From an uncultured Clostridia bacterium (GTDB taxonomy: Bacteria; Bacillota; Clostridia; Christensenellales; Aristaeellaceae), in assembly GCA_934621505.1 (NCBI GenBank), contig CAKTUU010000009.1, positions 1 to 64,000 of the forward strand: 64,000 nt of DNA. Direction: 5' to 3'. A model generated the notes under the pieces. That model was not told the DNA's origin, searched no databases, and saw only the letters and a list, made by a program, of their open reading frames with translations. Position numbers and translations under genes: made by a program. This document shows, one piece after another, positions 45,411 through 53,641 of the stretch; the first letter of the stretch is position 1, and every line of letters starts with the position of its first letter.

Positions 45411-46315
45411 CAGCCTGCCTCCCGCTGGTTCATGGGCTTTAGCTGAGCATCGTAAACGGCCTTGACGCGGCCTACCTGTTTATCGTCCAGAACGGCGTAC
45501 CGGTCAAAGACGCGGCATTGAGCCAGATGGTACAGGGACGCCCGGGACAGGGCGCTTTCCAGATCGCGGCCATGCAGGGTGGCCAGCACCGCCACGCCGC
45601 TGCGCACCGCGTCCGCTGCCGCCTGCGCGTCTGCCGGGCCGCCCAGCTCGTCCGTTACCAGCACGTCCGGCGACATGGACCGCACCAGCCAGCGCAGGCC
45701 CGCCTCCTTGGCGCAGCCGTCCAGCACGTCGGTGTTGGGGCCTACGTCCAGCTGGGCCACGCCGCCGCACATGGCGGCAATTTCGCTGCGCTCGTCCACC
45801 ACGCACAGGTGGACCCCGTCCTCCGACAGGCGGCGGCAGGCATCCCGCAGCAGGGTGGTTTTGCCCATGCCCGGCAGGCCGATGATCAGGGTGGAGCATA
45901 CCCGGGAATCCGTCAGGTAGGGCATCAGCCCGTCCGCCGCGCCCCGCCACTGCCCCGCAACGCGAATGCACAGGGAACTGATGTCCCGCAGGGCCCGCAC
46001 GCTCTGTCCCTGGGCGATGACCCGGCCGCACAGGCCCATGCGGTGGCCGCCCCGCAGGGTCACAAACCCCTGACGCTGCTCCTCGGCCCGGGCGTAAAGA
46101 GCGTGGTCGCACAGGGCCTCGGCGGTTTGGCTTACCTGCTGCTGGGTGATTTTGCCCAGACAGGATACAGCGCCCTCGCAGGTCACAATCTGTCCGTGGC
46201 CCCCTGCCCGCAGCCGGATTTCCCGCACGCTGCCCTCCGGCTGGGCCAGCAGCGCCCGGCCGATCTGCCGGGGCATGCATCCTCCTAAAAACGTTACCGT
46301 CTCCTGCCATGTCAT
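45410..46315 (-). CDS. spoIIIAA: stage III sporulation ATPase SpoIIIAA
   Basis: A 301-residue secretion-type ATPase thought to power the SpoIIIA channel. Walker A GLPGMGKTTLLRD is at about 146-158, Walker B in HLCVVDERSEIAAM, and LVTDELGG follows. I chose ATG 46315 because GGAGG is 8-12 nt upstream; the frame can also start at a TTG at 46339 but that lacks a ribosome site. It begins about 17 nt after the L,D-transpeptidase stop, so the two are one transcript. Confidence 0.95.
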   Translation of the reverse strand: MTWQETVTFLGGCMPRQIGRALLAQPEGSVREIRLRAGGHGQIVTCEGAVSCLGKITQQQVSQTAEALCDHALYARAEEQRQGFVTLRGGHRMGLCGRVIAQGQSVRALRDISSLCIRVAGQWRGAADGLMPYLTDSRVCSTLIIGLPGMGKTTLLRDACRRLSEDGVHLCVVDERSEIAAMCGGVAQLDVGPNTDVLDGCAKEAGLRWLVRSMSPDVLVTDELGGPADAQAAADAVRSGVAVLATLHGRDLESALSRASLYHLAQCRVFDRYAVLDDKQVGRVKAVYDAQLKPMNQREAG

Positions 46316-46331
46316 AGACGAAAATCCTCCG

Positions 46332-47051
46332 TTATTCAAACAATATCAGGCCGATGGCCCGGTAGAAAGGGCCGTCCACATAATCCGCTTCCGCCAGGCC
46401 CAGAGCTTTGCGGGCCTTTTGCACCGCCGCCTGGGTAGCGGGGCCGTAAATGCCGTCCGGCCAGGCGTAGCTGTAGCCCAGAGTCAACAGCCTGGCTTGT
46501 ACCGCCGCAACCTGGCTGCACCGGTCGCCGGGCCGAAGGGTAGGCAAATGGGTATCCAGCAGGCCGTAGGGACCGCCCTCCAGCACCACCTTTGTGCCGA
46601 CGCCTACCTGGGCGTATAAGGCCTCGGAGTCCTTTACATGCATGCGGATGCAGCCGTGGGAGGCGTTGCGGCCAATGCTTTCCGGCCGGTTGGTGCCGTG
46701 AATGCCAAACTGGCCCCAGGGCACGTTCAGCCCCAGAAACCGTGTGCCAAAGCCGCCCAAATCGCCGGAAAAACGGTGGGTAATGCGGTAAACCCCAATG
46801 GGGGAGGGGGTCTGTCCCGTACCGGTGGCAATGACATAGCGCTGCTTCACCTGCACGCCCTGATATAGGGTCAGGGATTTCTGGTGCAGGTCAATCCAGA
46901 TCCACAGCCCCTGAGGTACGTTGGCCCGCTGGGCGGCAAAGTCCACCGGCGCTGCCGCCGGGGCCGCCGCCGATAGGGGACAGCCGGTGCATACCACCAG
47001 CCCCAGCAGCAGCGGGAACACGAAAAGCGCCAGCAGCCAGATTCGTTTCAT
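46332..47051 (-). CDS. L,D-transpeptidase with peptidoglycan-binding domain, first gene of spoIIIA operon
   Basis: A 239-residue cell-wall enzyme. Signal or anchor segment (about 3-22), YkuD domain (about 48-158) with H118 and the SHGCIRMH motif (C134 nucleophile), then a peptidoglycan-binding-like domain (about 168-235). It would cross-link or attach to peptide stems. A GGAGGG site precedes the ATG at 47051. Its gene precedes spoIIIAA by about 17 nt under a sigma-E-like promoter, suggesting mother-cell expression and work on the forespore wall; this link is inferred. Confidence 0.9.
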   Translation of the reverse strand: MKRIWLLALFVFPLLLGLVVCTGCPLSAAAPAAAPVDFAAQRANVPQGLWIWIDLHQKSLTLYQGVQVKQRYVIATGTGQTPSPIGVYRITHRFSGDLGGFGTRFLGLNVPWGQFGIHGTNRPESIGRNASHGCIRMHVKDSEALYAQVGVGTKVVLEGGPYGLLDTHLPTLRPGDRCSQVAAVQARLLTLGYSYAWPDGIYGPATQAAVQKARKALGLAEADYVDGPFYRAIGLILFE

Positions 47052-47077
47052 ACGCGCCCTCCTTTGCCCGGTTTTCA

Positions 47078-47106
47078 ACTGTATGTAAACGGCGTGGGGG
47101 ATATGC
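47078..47106 (-). promoter_or_regulatory. predicted sigma-E promoter of the L,D-transpeptidase-spoIIIA operon
   Basis: Minus-strand GCATATC (47100-47106), 14-nt spacer, CATACAGT (47078-47085). From memory the sigma-E consensus is KMATATT-N14-CATACAHT; this matches all but one base in each box. It is back to back with the T-box promoter at 47107. Confidence 0.7.
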
Positions 47107-47135
47107 TTGACATTTCAAAACCAATCCCCTATAAT
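47107..47135 (+). promoter_or_regulatory. sigma-A promoter of the T-box/tyrS operon
   Basis: TTGACA (47107-47112), 17-nt spacer, TATAAT (47130-47135): exact consensus. Start near 47142. Confidence 0.92.
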
Positions 47136-47141
47136 ACCCCC

Positions 47142-47384
47142 ATAGCGATGAAGGGACCAAGTACCCCCGGCACGCTCGCCCACAGAGAGCCTTTGGTTGG
47201 TGCAAAAAGGCGGCGGCGGCCCTGGCGAATACCTCCCTGAGCCCGGCTGCGAAAAGGTTGCAGTAGCAGACCGACGGTGCGCCGTTTACAGCGCGGGGGC
47301 CTGTCTGGGCCCGCAGAGACCAAATGGAAGTGGTACCGCGGTTATTTCCCGCCTTCCTCCCCAGCGGAGGACAGGCGGTTTTTT
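47142..47384 (+). promoter_or_regulatory. T-box leader, tyrosine-specific (predicted)
   Basis: A T-box riboswitch sensing uncharged tRNA. Stem I features are AAGTA (47159-47163), CAGAGAGC (47183-47190) and GGTGCAAAA (about 47199-47207). The 3' side of the lower stem has GAATAC, so the specifier codon is probably TAC (47230-47232), a tyrosine codon. The T-box sequence GTGGTACCGCG lies at 47330-47340. A terminator follows: CCGCCT-TCCTCC (47349-47360) with GGAGGA-c-AGGCGG (47366-47378) and TTTTTT (47379-47384). tyrS lies two genes downstream, which agrees with Tyr. Confidence 0.9.
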
Positions 47385-47412
47385 CTTTATCATGGAGAGG
47401 AGGAAGAAAGAA

Positions 47413-48600
47413 ATGTTGCCGGAGGGAATCGTCTTTGCCAAACGGTTTGACGCTGTCAGCGGCAGCGCCATCCGCGAAATTTTCAAGGTGCTGGGCGCAC
47501 CGGGCATGATCAGCTTTGCGGGCGGCAATCCGTCTGTGGACGCGCTGCCGGACCGGCTTTGCGCCGATATCGCCCGGGATGTGCTGCTATCGGACGGCAA
47601 GCGGATTTTGCAGTATGGGGCCACGGAAGGCTATCCGCCCTTTGTGGAAAGCCTGACCCGGTATATGGAGGACCAGTACGGCTTTGATATGGAGCAAAAC
47701 GGCGTGCTGCCCACCACCGGCAGCACCAGCGGCATGGACCTGCTTTTGAAGGCGCTGGTAAATCCGGGAGACGCCGTGCTGGTGGAAAGCCCTACCTTTT
47801 TGGGCAATATGCAGACCATCAACCTGTATCAGGCCAGACTGGTTCCCATTGAAAGCGATGACGGCGGCGTCAGGCTGGACAGTCTGGAAGCGGCGGTGCG
47901 GCGGGAGAGGCCCAAGCTGCTGTATATCATCCCCTCCTTCCAGAACCCCACGGGGCGCACCCTGGCGGCGGACCGGCGCAGGCCCATCGCGGATATGGCC
48001 GCCCAATACGGCTTTGTTGTGGCGGAGGACGACCCCTACCGCGACCTGCGTTATACGGGCCAGCATCTGCCCACCATCAAAAGCTGCGACCACACCGGCC
48101 ATGTGGCGTATATGGGCAGCTTTTCCAAAATCATCAGCCCGGGTTTGCGGGTGGGCTATCTGGTGGCGCAAAAGGATATTCTGCGCAAGTGCACCATTGG
48201 CAAGCAGGGCACGGACCTGCACACCCCCAACCTGAACCAGGCCATTGTGGATCAGTTTTTGCGGCGTGGACTGCTGAAGCCCCATGTGGAAAGCATCCTG
48301 CCCGCCTACCGGGACAAGCTGAACCTGATGCTGCGTGAATTGGAGGCCTTTCCTCAGGGCACACGCTATGCCATACCCCAGGGCGGGCTGTTCCTGTTTG
48401 TGGAGCTGCCGGAGGGGCTGAACGCTACCCTGCTGTTTGACAAGGCGGTGGAGCGGGGCGTAGCCTATGTGCCGGGCACCCACTTCTATCCCCGGGGAGG
48501 ACATCATAACACCCTGCGGCTGAACTTTTCCAACTCCACCCCGGAGCAGATTGAAAAGGGCATGCGCATTCTGAACCGGCTGTTTACCGAAAATTTGTAA
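47413..48600 (+). CDS. PLP aminotransferase under Tyr T-box control (aromatic/aminoadipate type)
   Basis: A 395-residue fold-type I aminotransferase of the MocR/LysN (2-aminoadipate) group without a DNA-binding domain. NPTGR, DDPYRDLRY and the PLP lysine in GSFSKIISPGLRVGY are present. The group transaminates aromatic and aminoadipate substrates. Because it follows a Tyr T-box and precedes tyrS, I infer a role in tyrosine synthesis from 4-hydroxyphenylpyruvate. GGAGG lies 9 nt before the ATG at 47413. Confidence 0.88.
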   Translation: MLPEGIVFAKRFDAVSGSAIREIFKVLGAPGMISFAGGNPSVDALPDRLCADIARDVLLSDGKRILQYGATEGYPPFVESLTRYMEDQYGFDMEQNGVLPTTGSTSGMDLLLKALVNPGDAVLVESPTFLGNMQTINLYQARLVPIESDDGGVRLDSLEAAVRRERPKLLYIIPSFQNPTGRTLAADRRRPIADMAAQYGFVVAEDDPYRDLRYTGQHLPTIKSCDHTGHVAYMGSFSKIISPGLRVGYLVAQKDILRKCTIGKQGTDLHTPNLNQAIVDQFLRRGLLKPHVESILPAYRDKLNLMLRELEAFPQGTRYAIPQGGLFLFVELPEGLNATLLFDKAVERGVAYVPGTHFYPRGGHHNTLRLNFSNSTPEQIEKGMRILNRLFTENL

Positions 48601-48621
48601 TATAGAAAGGACGTTGACCCC

Positions 48622-49848
48622 ATGCACATTCTGGATACGTTGAAGGAACGCGGATTTCTGGCCCAAATCACCTTTGAGGAGGACCTGTACAAGGCCATGG
48701 AAAGGGAACCCATGACCTTTTATCTGGGCATTGACCCCACGGCGGACAGCCTGCATGTGGGTCATTTTATCCCGATTATCGCGGCAACCCATTTGCAGCG
48801 GGCGGGCCACCGGCCCATCATCCTGTGCGGCGGCGGCACGGCCATGATTGGCGACCCCAGCGGCAAGAGCGACCTGCGCAAAATGCTCACCAAGGAAACC
48901 ATCGCCTCCAACGTGGCCGCCATTCAAAAGCAGCTGGGCCGCTTTCTGGATTTTGGGGACGGCAAGGCCATGATGGTCAACAACGGCGACTGGCTGCTGA
49001 ACCTGAATTACATTGACTTTCTGCGGGAGGTGGGTGCGCTGTTCAGCGTCAACCGCATGCTGACCGCCGAATGCTACAAGCGCCGTCTGGAAACCGGTCT
49101 GACCTTTTTGGAATTTAACTACATGCTGATGCAGAGCTACGACTTTTTGCAGCTGTTCCAGAAGTATGGCTGCCGCCTGCAAATTGGCGGCGACGACCAG
49201 TGGTCCAACATGCTGTCCGGCGCGGACCTGATTCGCCGCAAGGAGCGGGAGGACGCTTTTGCCCTGACCTGCAAGCTGATTATGACCCATGACGGCAAAA
49301 AGATGGGCAAGACGGAAAAAGGCGCGCTGTGGCTGGATCCCGCCCGCACCACCCCCTACGAGTTCTACCAGTACTGGCGCAACGTGGCCGACCAGGATGT
49401 GGAACGCTTCCTGGGGCTGCTTACCTTCCTGCCCATGGACGAGGTACGCCGCCTGGGCGCTTTGAAGGACCAGCAGATTAACGAAGCCAAGCGGGTGCTG
49501 GCCTTTGAAATTACCAAGATGATTCACGGCGAGGAGGAGGCCATGAAGGCCCAGGACGCCGCCCAGGCCCTGTTTGCCGGCGGCACCGCCAGCCAGAACG
49601 TGCCCACTTACGAGGTAACCGCCGCCATGCTGGCGGAGGACAACCGGGTGACCAGCCTGCTGGCCATGTGCGGCCTGTGCGCCAGCCGCGGCGAGGCCCG
49701 CAAGATGGTGCAGGCGGGGGCCGTGATGGTGGGCGAGGAAAAGTGCGCCGACATTGAGGCCCGCATTGAGGAAAGCCAGATTGGAACCGACGGCCTGCTG
49801 CTGCGCAAGGGCAAGAAGAATTACTGCCGCCTGATTTTGAAGGCATGA
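48622..49848 (+). CDS. tyrS: tyrosyl-tRNA synthetase
   Basis: A 408-residue class I synthetase attaching Tyr to its tRNA. HVGH (HIGH motif) is in DSLHVGHFIPII, the KMSKS-type motif is KKMGKTEKGA, and a C-terminal S4-like domain (about 340-408) is present. The KMGKT form is typical of TyrZ-type enzymes. Second gene in the T-box operon; AAAGGA precedes the ATG. Confidence 0.95.
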   Translation: MHILDTLKERGFLAQITFEEDLYKAMEREPMTFYLGIDPTADSLHVGHFIPIIAATHLQRAGHRPIILCGGGTAMIGDPSGKSDLRKMLTKETIASNVAAIQKQLGRFLDFGDGKAMMVNNGDWLLNLNYIDFLREVGALFSVNRMLTAECYKRRLETGLTFLEFNYMLMQSYDFLQLFQKYGCRLQIGGDDQWSNMLSGADLIRRKEREDAFALTCKLIMTHDGKKMGKTEKGALWLDPARTTPYEFYQYWRNVADQDVERFLGLLTFLPMDEVRRLGALKDQQINEAKRVLAFEITKMIHGEEEAMKAQDAAQALFAGGTASQNVPTYEVTAAMLAEDNRVTSLLAMCGLCASRGEARKMVQAGAVMVGEEKCADIEARIEESQIGTDGLLLRKGKKNYCRLILKA

Positions 49849-50489
49849 TGAAAACCTATAAAACGCTGCTGAAGGCCGCCAGCGATGAAGTGGTGATCAA
49901 CAAAAGCCGCTTCATCGGCCACGCGGCCCCCGTCAAAACCGCCGAGGAAGCGCTGGACTTCCTCGGCCGCATCCGCAGCCAGTACCGGGACGCGTCCCAC
50001 AACTGCTATGCCTACATCATCGGTCAAAACGCGGGAATCATGCGCTACAGCGACGACGGCGAGCCAGGCGGCACGGCCGGCATGCCCATCATCGAAGTGA
50101 TGAAGGCCCGGGGCGTGGTGGACTGCGCCGTGGTGGTGACCCGCTACTTTGGCGGCGTGCTGCTGGGGGCGGGCGGTCTGGTGCGGGCCTATTCGCACAC
50201 CTGCGCGCTGGCCTTAAACGCCGCCCAGGTGTGCGAAATGCATCCTACGGAAAAATGGCTGTTTGAGGTGGCCTACCCCCTGTGGGACAAGGTGCAGCAC
50301 ACCCTGCGCGCCCTGCCGGTGCGTCAGGAGGGGGTAGAGTTTACCACCTCCGTGGCCTTTGAGCTGTCCATGAAAGCGGCGGACAGCCAGACGGTGCAGG
50401 CGGAGCTGACCCGGATTACCGACGGCCGCATCGAGGGCCTGCTGGAGGAGGAAAGCTACAGCCCGTGGGTGGAGGAGCCTCAGGGTTGA
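49845..50489 (+). CDS. YigZ/IMPACT family protein (UPF0029)
   Basis: A 214-residue protein of the YigZ family, related to eukaryotic IMPACT. Signatures: MRYSDDGEPGGTAGMPII and VVVTRYFGGVLLGAGGLVRAY. Cellular role not established. ATG 49845 or 49848 overlaps the tyrS stop, so it is coupled to tyrS. Confidence 0.92.
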   Translation: MMKTYKTLLKAASDEVVINKSRFIGHAAPVKTAEEALDFLGRIRSQYRDASHNCYAYIIGQNAGIMRYSDDGEPGGTAGMPIIEVMKARGVVDCAVVVTRYFGGVLLGAGGLVRAYSHTCALALNAAQVCEMHPTEKWLFEVAYPLWDKVQHTLRALPVRQEGVEFTTSVAFELSMKAADSQTVQAELTRITDGRIEGLLEEESYSPWVEEPQG

Positions 50490-50514
50490 GCCTTGAGCGA
50501 AAATATGGTATGAT
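50486..50514 (+). promoter_or_regulatory. promoter of the EEP-UPF0178-GT-C operon
   Basis: TTGAGC (50486-50491), 17-nt spacer, TATGAT (50509-50514) with TGG before it (extended -10). The -35 overlaps the yigZ stop codon. Confidence 0.65.
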
Positions 50515-50556
50515 ACCGCTAGAACCCTGGAAAGAACAGGATAAGGAGAAGCGTGT

Positions 50557-51609
50557 ATGAAGCTGCTCAAAATTTTGCTGTGCCTGCTGCTGGCGGTGGT
50601 GGTACTGGCGGGGGGCCTGATTGGCTACCTGTCCGCTATGGAATACAACCCGGACGATGTGGAGCCGGTGCAGGTGACGGCCTCTGCCCGGAACGAAAGC
50701 GCCGCCGTGGGCCGAATGCTGGATATCGTTACCTTTAATACCGGCTATGGCGGATTGGGCCGCGAGCAGGACTTTTTTATGGACGGCGGCACAATGGTGC
50801 GCCCGGATAAGAAAAGCGATGTGGAAAGCAACCTGAGCGGCATTCTGGGTGCCCTGTCCCGCATGAAAGCGGATGTGTACTTTCTGCAGGAAGTGGATTT
50901 GGATTCCTACCGCAGCTATTACATCAACCAGGCGGATTATTACAGCCACGGCCTGTCCATGAACCGGGCCTTCGCCTATAACTACAAGTGCGATTTTGTG
51001 CCGTTCCCCTGGCCGCCCATGCGCAAAATTCAAAGCGGGCTGACCACGTTTACCTGCCTCAAGGTGACCCAGGCCACCCGGGAAAGCCTGCCCGTGCCCT
51101 TCAGCTGGCCGGTGCGCGTGGCCAACCTGAAGCGCTGCCTGCTGATTGAGCGGGTGCCGGTGGAGGGAACCGATAAGGAACTGGTGCTGATCAACCTGCA
51201 TCTGGAAGCCTATGATGATGGCGAGGGCAAGCTGGCCCAGACCAAACAGCTGATGGATATTCTGGCGGCGGAATACCGCAACGGCAATTATGTCATTGCG
51301 GGCGGCGATTTTAATCAGGTGTTTGAAGGGGCGGACGTGTATCCCCTGCTGGATACCAGCCACTGGCAGCCCGGCAGGCTGGCGAACAGCGAATTGCCCC
51401 GGGGCTTCAGCTATGTGTACGACGCGTCCAGGCCCACCTGCCGCCTGCTGAACAAGCCCTACGACGGCAACCGGGCGGCCACGCAGCTGTATGTGATCGA
51501 CGGGTTTATCGTGTCTGATAACCTGAAGGTGAATCTGGTGGAAACCCTGGACTTGAATTTTGCCTCCAGCGATCATAACCCGGTGCATTTGCAGGTGACG
51601 CCCCTGTGA
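50557..51609 (+). CDS. membrane-anchored endonuclease/exonuclease/phosphatase-family protein
   Basis: A 350-residue EEP-fold enzyme exported or anchored by an N-terminal hydrophobic segment (about 4-28). EEP motifs: DIVTFNTGYGGLG, YFLQEVDLD (catalytic Glu), IAGGDFNQ and SSDHNPV at the end. It could act on nucleic acid, sugar phosphates or lipid head groups outside the cell; the substrate is not clear. AAGGAG precedes the ATG at 50557. Its stop overlaps the GTG start of the UPF0178 gene. Confidence 0.85.
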   Translation: MKLLKILLCLLLAVVVLAGGLIGYLSAMEYNPDDVEPVQVTASARNESAAVGRMLDIVTFNTGYGGLGREQDFFMDGGTMVRPDKKSDVESNLSGILGALSRMKADVYFLQEVDLDSYRSYYINQADYYSHGLSMNRAFAYNYKCDFVPFPWPPMRKIQSGLTTFTCLKVTQATRESLPVPFSWPVRVANLKRCLLIERVPVEGTDKELVLINLHLEAYDDGEGKLAQTKQLMDILAAEYRNGNYVIAGGDFNQVFEGADVYPLLDTSHWQPGRLANSELPRGFSYVYDASRPTCRLLNKPYDGNRAATQLYVIDGFIVSDNLKVNLVETLDLNFASSDHNPVHLQVTPL

Positions 51610-52049
51610 AATTGTGGATTGACGCGGACGCATGTCCTGTGGTGGATTTGGCCATTGACATTGCAAGCCGGGCGGGCGTGCCGGTAACGCTGGTGTGCGA
51701 TGACGCCCATGTGATGAACCGCCCCGGGGCCGATACCATTACGGTGCTGCGGAGTGCGGACAGCGCGGATTTGCGGTTGGTGAACCTGCTTGGCCCCGGG
51801 GACGCGGCGGTGACGCAGGACTACGGGCTGGCGGCCCTGTGTCTGGCCCGGGGCGCGCGGGCGCTGGACCAAAATGGCCGTATCTATGACGAAAGCAATA
51901 TGGACGCGCTGCTGGCCATGCGGCATGTGTCCGCCAAAATACGCCGGGGCGGCGGCCGCCTGCGGGGGCCCCGCAAACGAACCCCGGAGCAGGACCGGGC
52001 GTTTGCCCAAAGCCTGCGCGATCTGCTGCGCAAAGGAGACGATACCTGA
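51606..52049 (+). CDS. UPF0178 (YaiI/YqxD) family protein
   Basis: A 147-residue protein of UPF0178 (DUF188), a PIN-like fold. MKLWIDADACPVV and VTQDYGLAALCLARGA are diagnostic. The start is GTG at 51606, overlapping the previous stop (GTGA). Function unknown; may be a nuclease. Its stop overlaps the next ATG by 1 nt. Confidence 0.9.
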   Translation: MKLWIDADACPVVDLAIDIASRAGVPVTLVCDDAHVMNRPGADTITVLRSADSADLRLVNLLGPGDAAVTQDYGLAALCLARGARALDQNGRIYDESNMDALLAMRHVSAKIRRGGGRLRGPRKRTPEQDRAFAQSLRDLLRKGDDT

Positions 52050-53260
52050 TGATGAAATGGGAACAGCGCCTGCAAGCGTTTATCGCCGGGCACGCCATCG
52101 CTTTTGGCTACGCGGCGGCGCTGCTGCTGGGCGCTTTCTTGAAATACTCCTACCTGCCCTTTTTGTCGGCGGATGTAAAGTTTTTAAACGCGCCCTGGAT
52201 AGACGCCATCAAGCAGGGCGGCATGGGCGCTGTGCTGGACCCGGAATTGCAGTTTAACTACAGCCCGCTCAGCCTGTATATCTGGACGGCTGCCGCCGCC
52301 CTGCTGGGCCGTCTGAACAGCTATGTGATTGTAAAGCTGGTGTGCCTGACATCGGACGCTTTTTTGTGCGTGATGGGCACGCTGCTGGTGCGGGCGCTGC
52401 TGCCCAAACAAAACCGGCCCTTGGGCACGTTTCTGGCGTTTTTGCTGCTGTGGCTGAATCCTGTGCTGCTGTGGAACGCGGCGGCCTGGGGCCAGTTTGA
52501 TACCGGCTACGCGGGCCTGTGCGTGCTGGCGGTCTGGCTGCTGGTAAAGGAAAAGCCGGTGCCCGCTCTGGTGGCCATGGGGTTTGCCCTGTCCATGAAG
52601 CTGCAGGCGGCGTTTTTGCTGCCCCTGTTTCTCTATGCTTGGTTCTGCGGTAAAAAGAAATTCAGCCTGCTGTGGTTCCTGCTGGTGCCCGGTATTTGGG
52701 TGCTGAGCGGCGTGCCCATGGCTGCGGTGGGGGAGTCGCCCCTGTACGCGGTAAAGGTTTACCTGGGCCAAACCGGGTACTATGACAAAATCACCTGGAA
52801 TTATCCCAACCTGTATGCCCTGATGGGGGACGCCATGGAGGGCCAGAAGCAAATGGTCAGCGGCATGTTCTCCCGTACCGGCATGGCCTTTGCCATTGCT
52901 CTGCTGGGCGGCGCGGCGGTGTGGATGCTGCATGACCGCATTTCGCTGGAAGGGCGGGATATTCTGCTGCTGGGGGCCTGGTGCGTGCTGTGCTGCGTGT
53001 TCCTGATGCCCCGTATGCATGAGCGCTACGGCATGGCAGGCGAAGTGCTGCTGCTGTGCTGGGCGCTGTGCCTGCGCAGGCCCAGAGGCTTTGTGTATGT
53101 GATTCTCAGCGTGCTGCCGGTGATGAGCGCGTATGCCTATTACCTGTTCAAAGCGTCCTTCTTTTCCTTGCAGCTGGGGGGAGCCATGAATCTGGTTCTG
53201 TTCCTGCTGCTGACATGGGAACTGGTCCGCGCCCTGCGGGCGCGCCGTATGGCCGAATAA
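52049..53260 (+). CDS. GT-C-type membrane glycosyltransferase-like protein
   Basis: A 403-residue polytopic protein with about 11 hydrophobic segments. WGQFDTGYA in mid-protein and MPRMHERYGMAGEVLL resemble Alg6/GT-87-type mannosyltransferases, in which a His-Glu-Arg-Tyr motif and an external acidic loop are conserved. It may transfer a sugar from a lipid carrier on the outer face; target unknown. The ATG at 52049 overlaps the UPF0178 stop. Confidence 0.72.
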   Translation: MMKWEQRLQAFIAGHAIAFGYAAALLLGAFLKYSYLPFLSADVKFLNAPWIDAIKQGGMGAVLDPELQFNYSPLSLYIWTAAAALLGRLNSYVIVKLVCLTSDAFLCVMGTLLVRALLPKQNRPLGTFLAFLLLWLNPVLLWNAAAWGQFDTGYAGLCVLAVWLLVKEKPVPALVAMGFALSMKLQAAFLLPLFLYAWFCGKKKFSLLWFLLVPGIWVLSGVPMAAVGESPLYAVKVYLGQTGYYDKITWNYPNLYALMGDAMEGQKQMVSGMFSRTGMAFAIALLGGAAVWMLHDRISLEGRDILLLGAWCVLCCVFLMPRMHERYGMAGEVLLLCWALCLRRPRGFVYVILSVLPVMSAYAYYLFKASFFSLQLGGAMNLVLFLLLTWELVRALRARRMAE

Positions 53261-53276
53261 CGGGCCTTTCAAACGG

Positions 53277-53630
53277 AATTCCCCCAGTTTGGTACAGTCC
53301 AAACCGGGGAATTGTTGTGCAATGAAAACCCCTGAAACCCCCGCTTCGAGCGGGGGTTTCAGGAAAGCTTATAGCTATGAGTCTATTCGCCAAGCCCTGT
53401 TCTGATAAAAAGAAAATGATCCTGCGTCAACATTGGAATAGAAGTATTCAACTGCTTTAAGCAGTGGCAGAGCAAGTGGTGCAAAAGGCGGAAATTCAGA
53501 GCGCGTGAGCGCGGCCGGCATCGTGCCCTTATAGGGCTGGACCACCGGCTTAGCCGGTGGTCCAGCCCGTTGACAAAGTGAGTCAACGGGCTAAAGCGCC
53601 CCGTTTTCCCAACTGGGAAAACGGGGCGCT
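53277..53630. repeat. five strong hairpins in a convergent intergenic region
   Basis: Between genes that end at 53260 (plus) and 53642 (minus) are: AATTCCCC..GGGGAATT (53277-53313); CCTGAAACCCCCGCT/AGCGGGGGTTTCAGG (53331-53363); a 16-bp stem 53534-53549/53553-53568; a 10-bp stem 53565-53574/53582-53591 that shares bases with the previous one; and a 16-bp stem 53595-53610/53615-53630. The last is a plausible terminator for the minus-strand gene. The rest (53364-53533) has no gene I trust. Confidence 0.8.
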
Positions 53631-53641
53631 GTGTTTTGCGC

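Noticed and set aside
53377..53460. 27-codon plus-strand frame with an AGGAAAG site upstream
   Set aside because: Reads MSLFAKPCSDKKK...; no known family, and it lies in a hairpin-rich gap. Too short to support without expression data.
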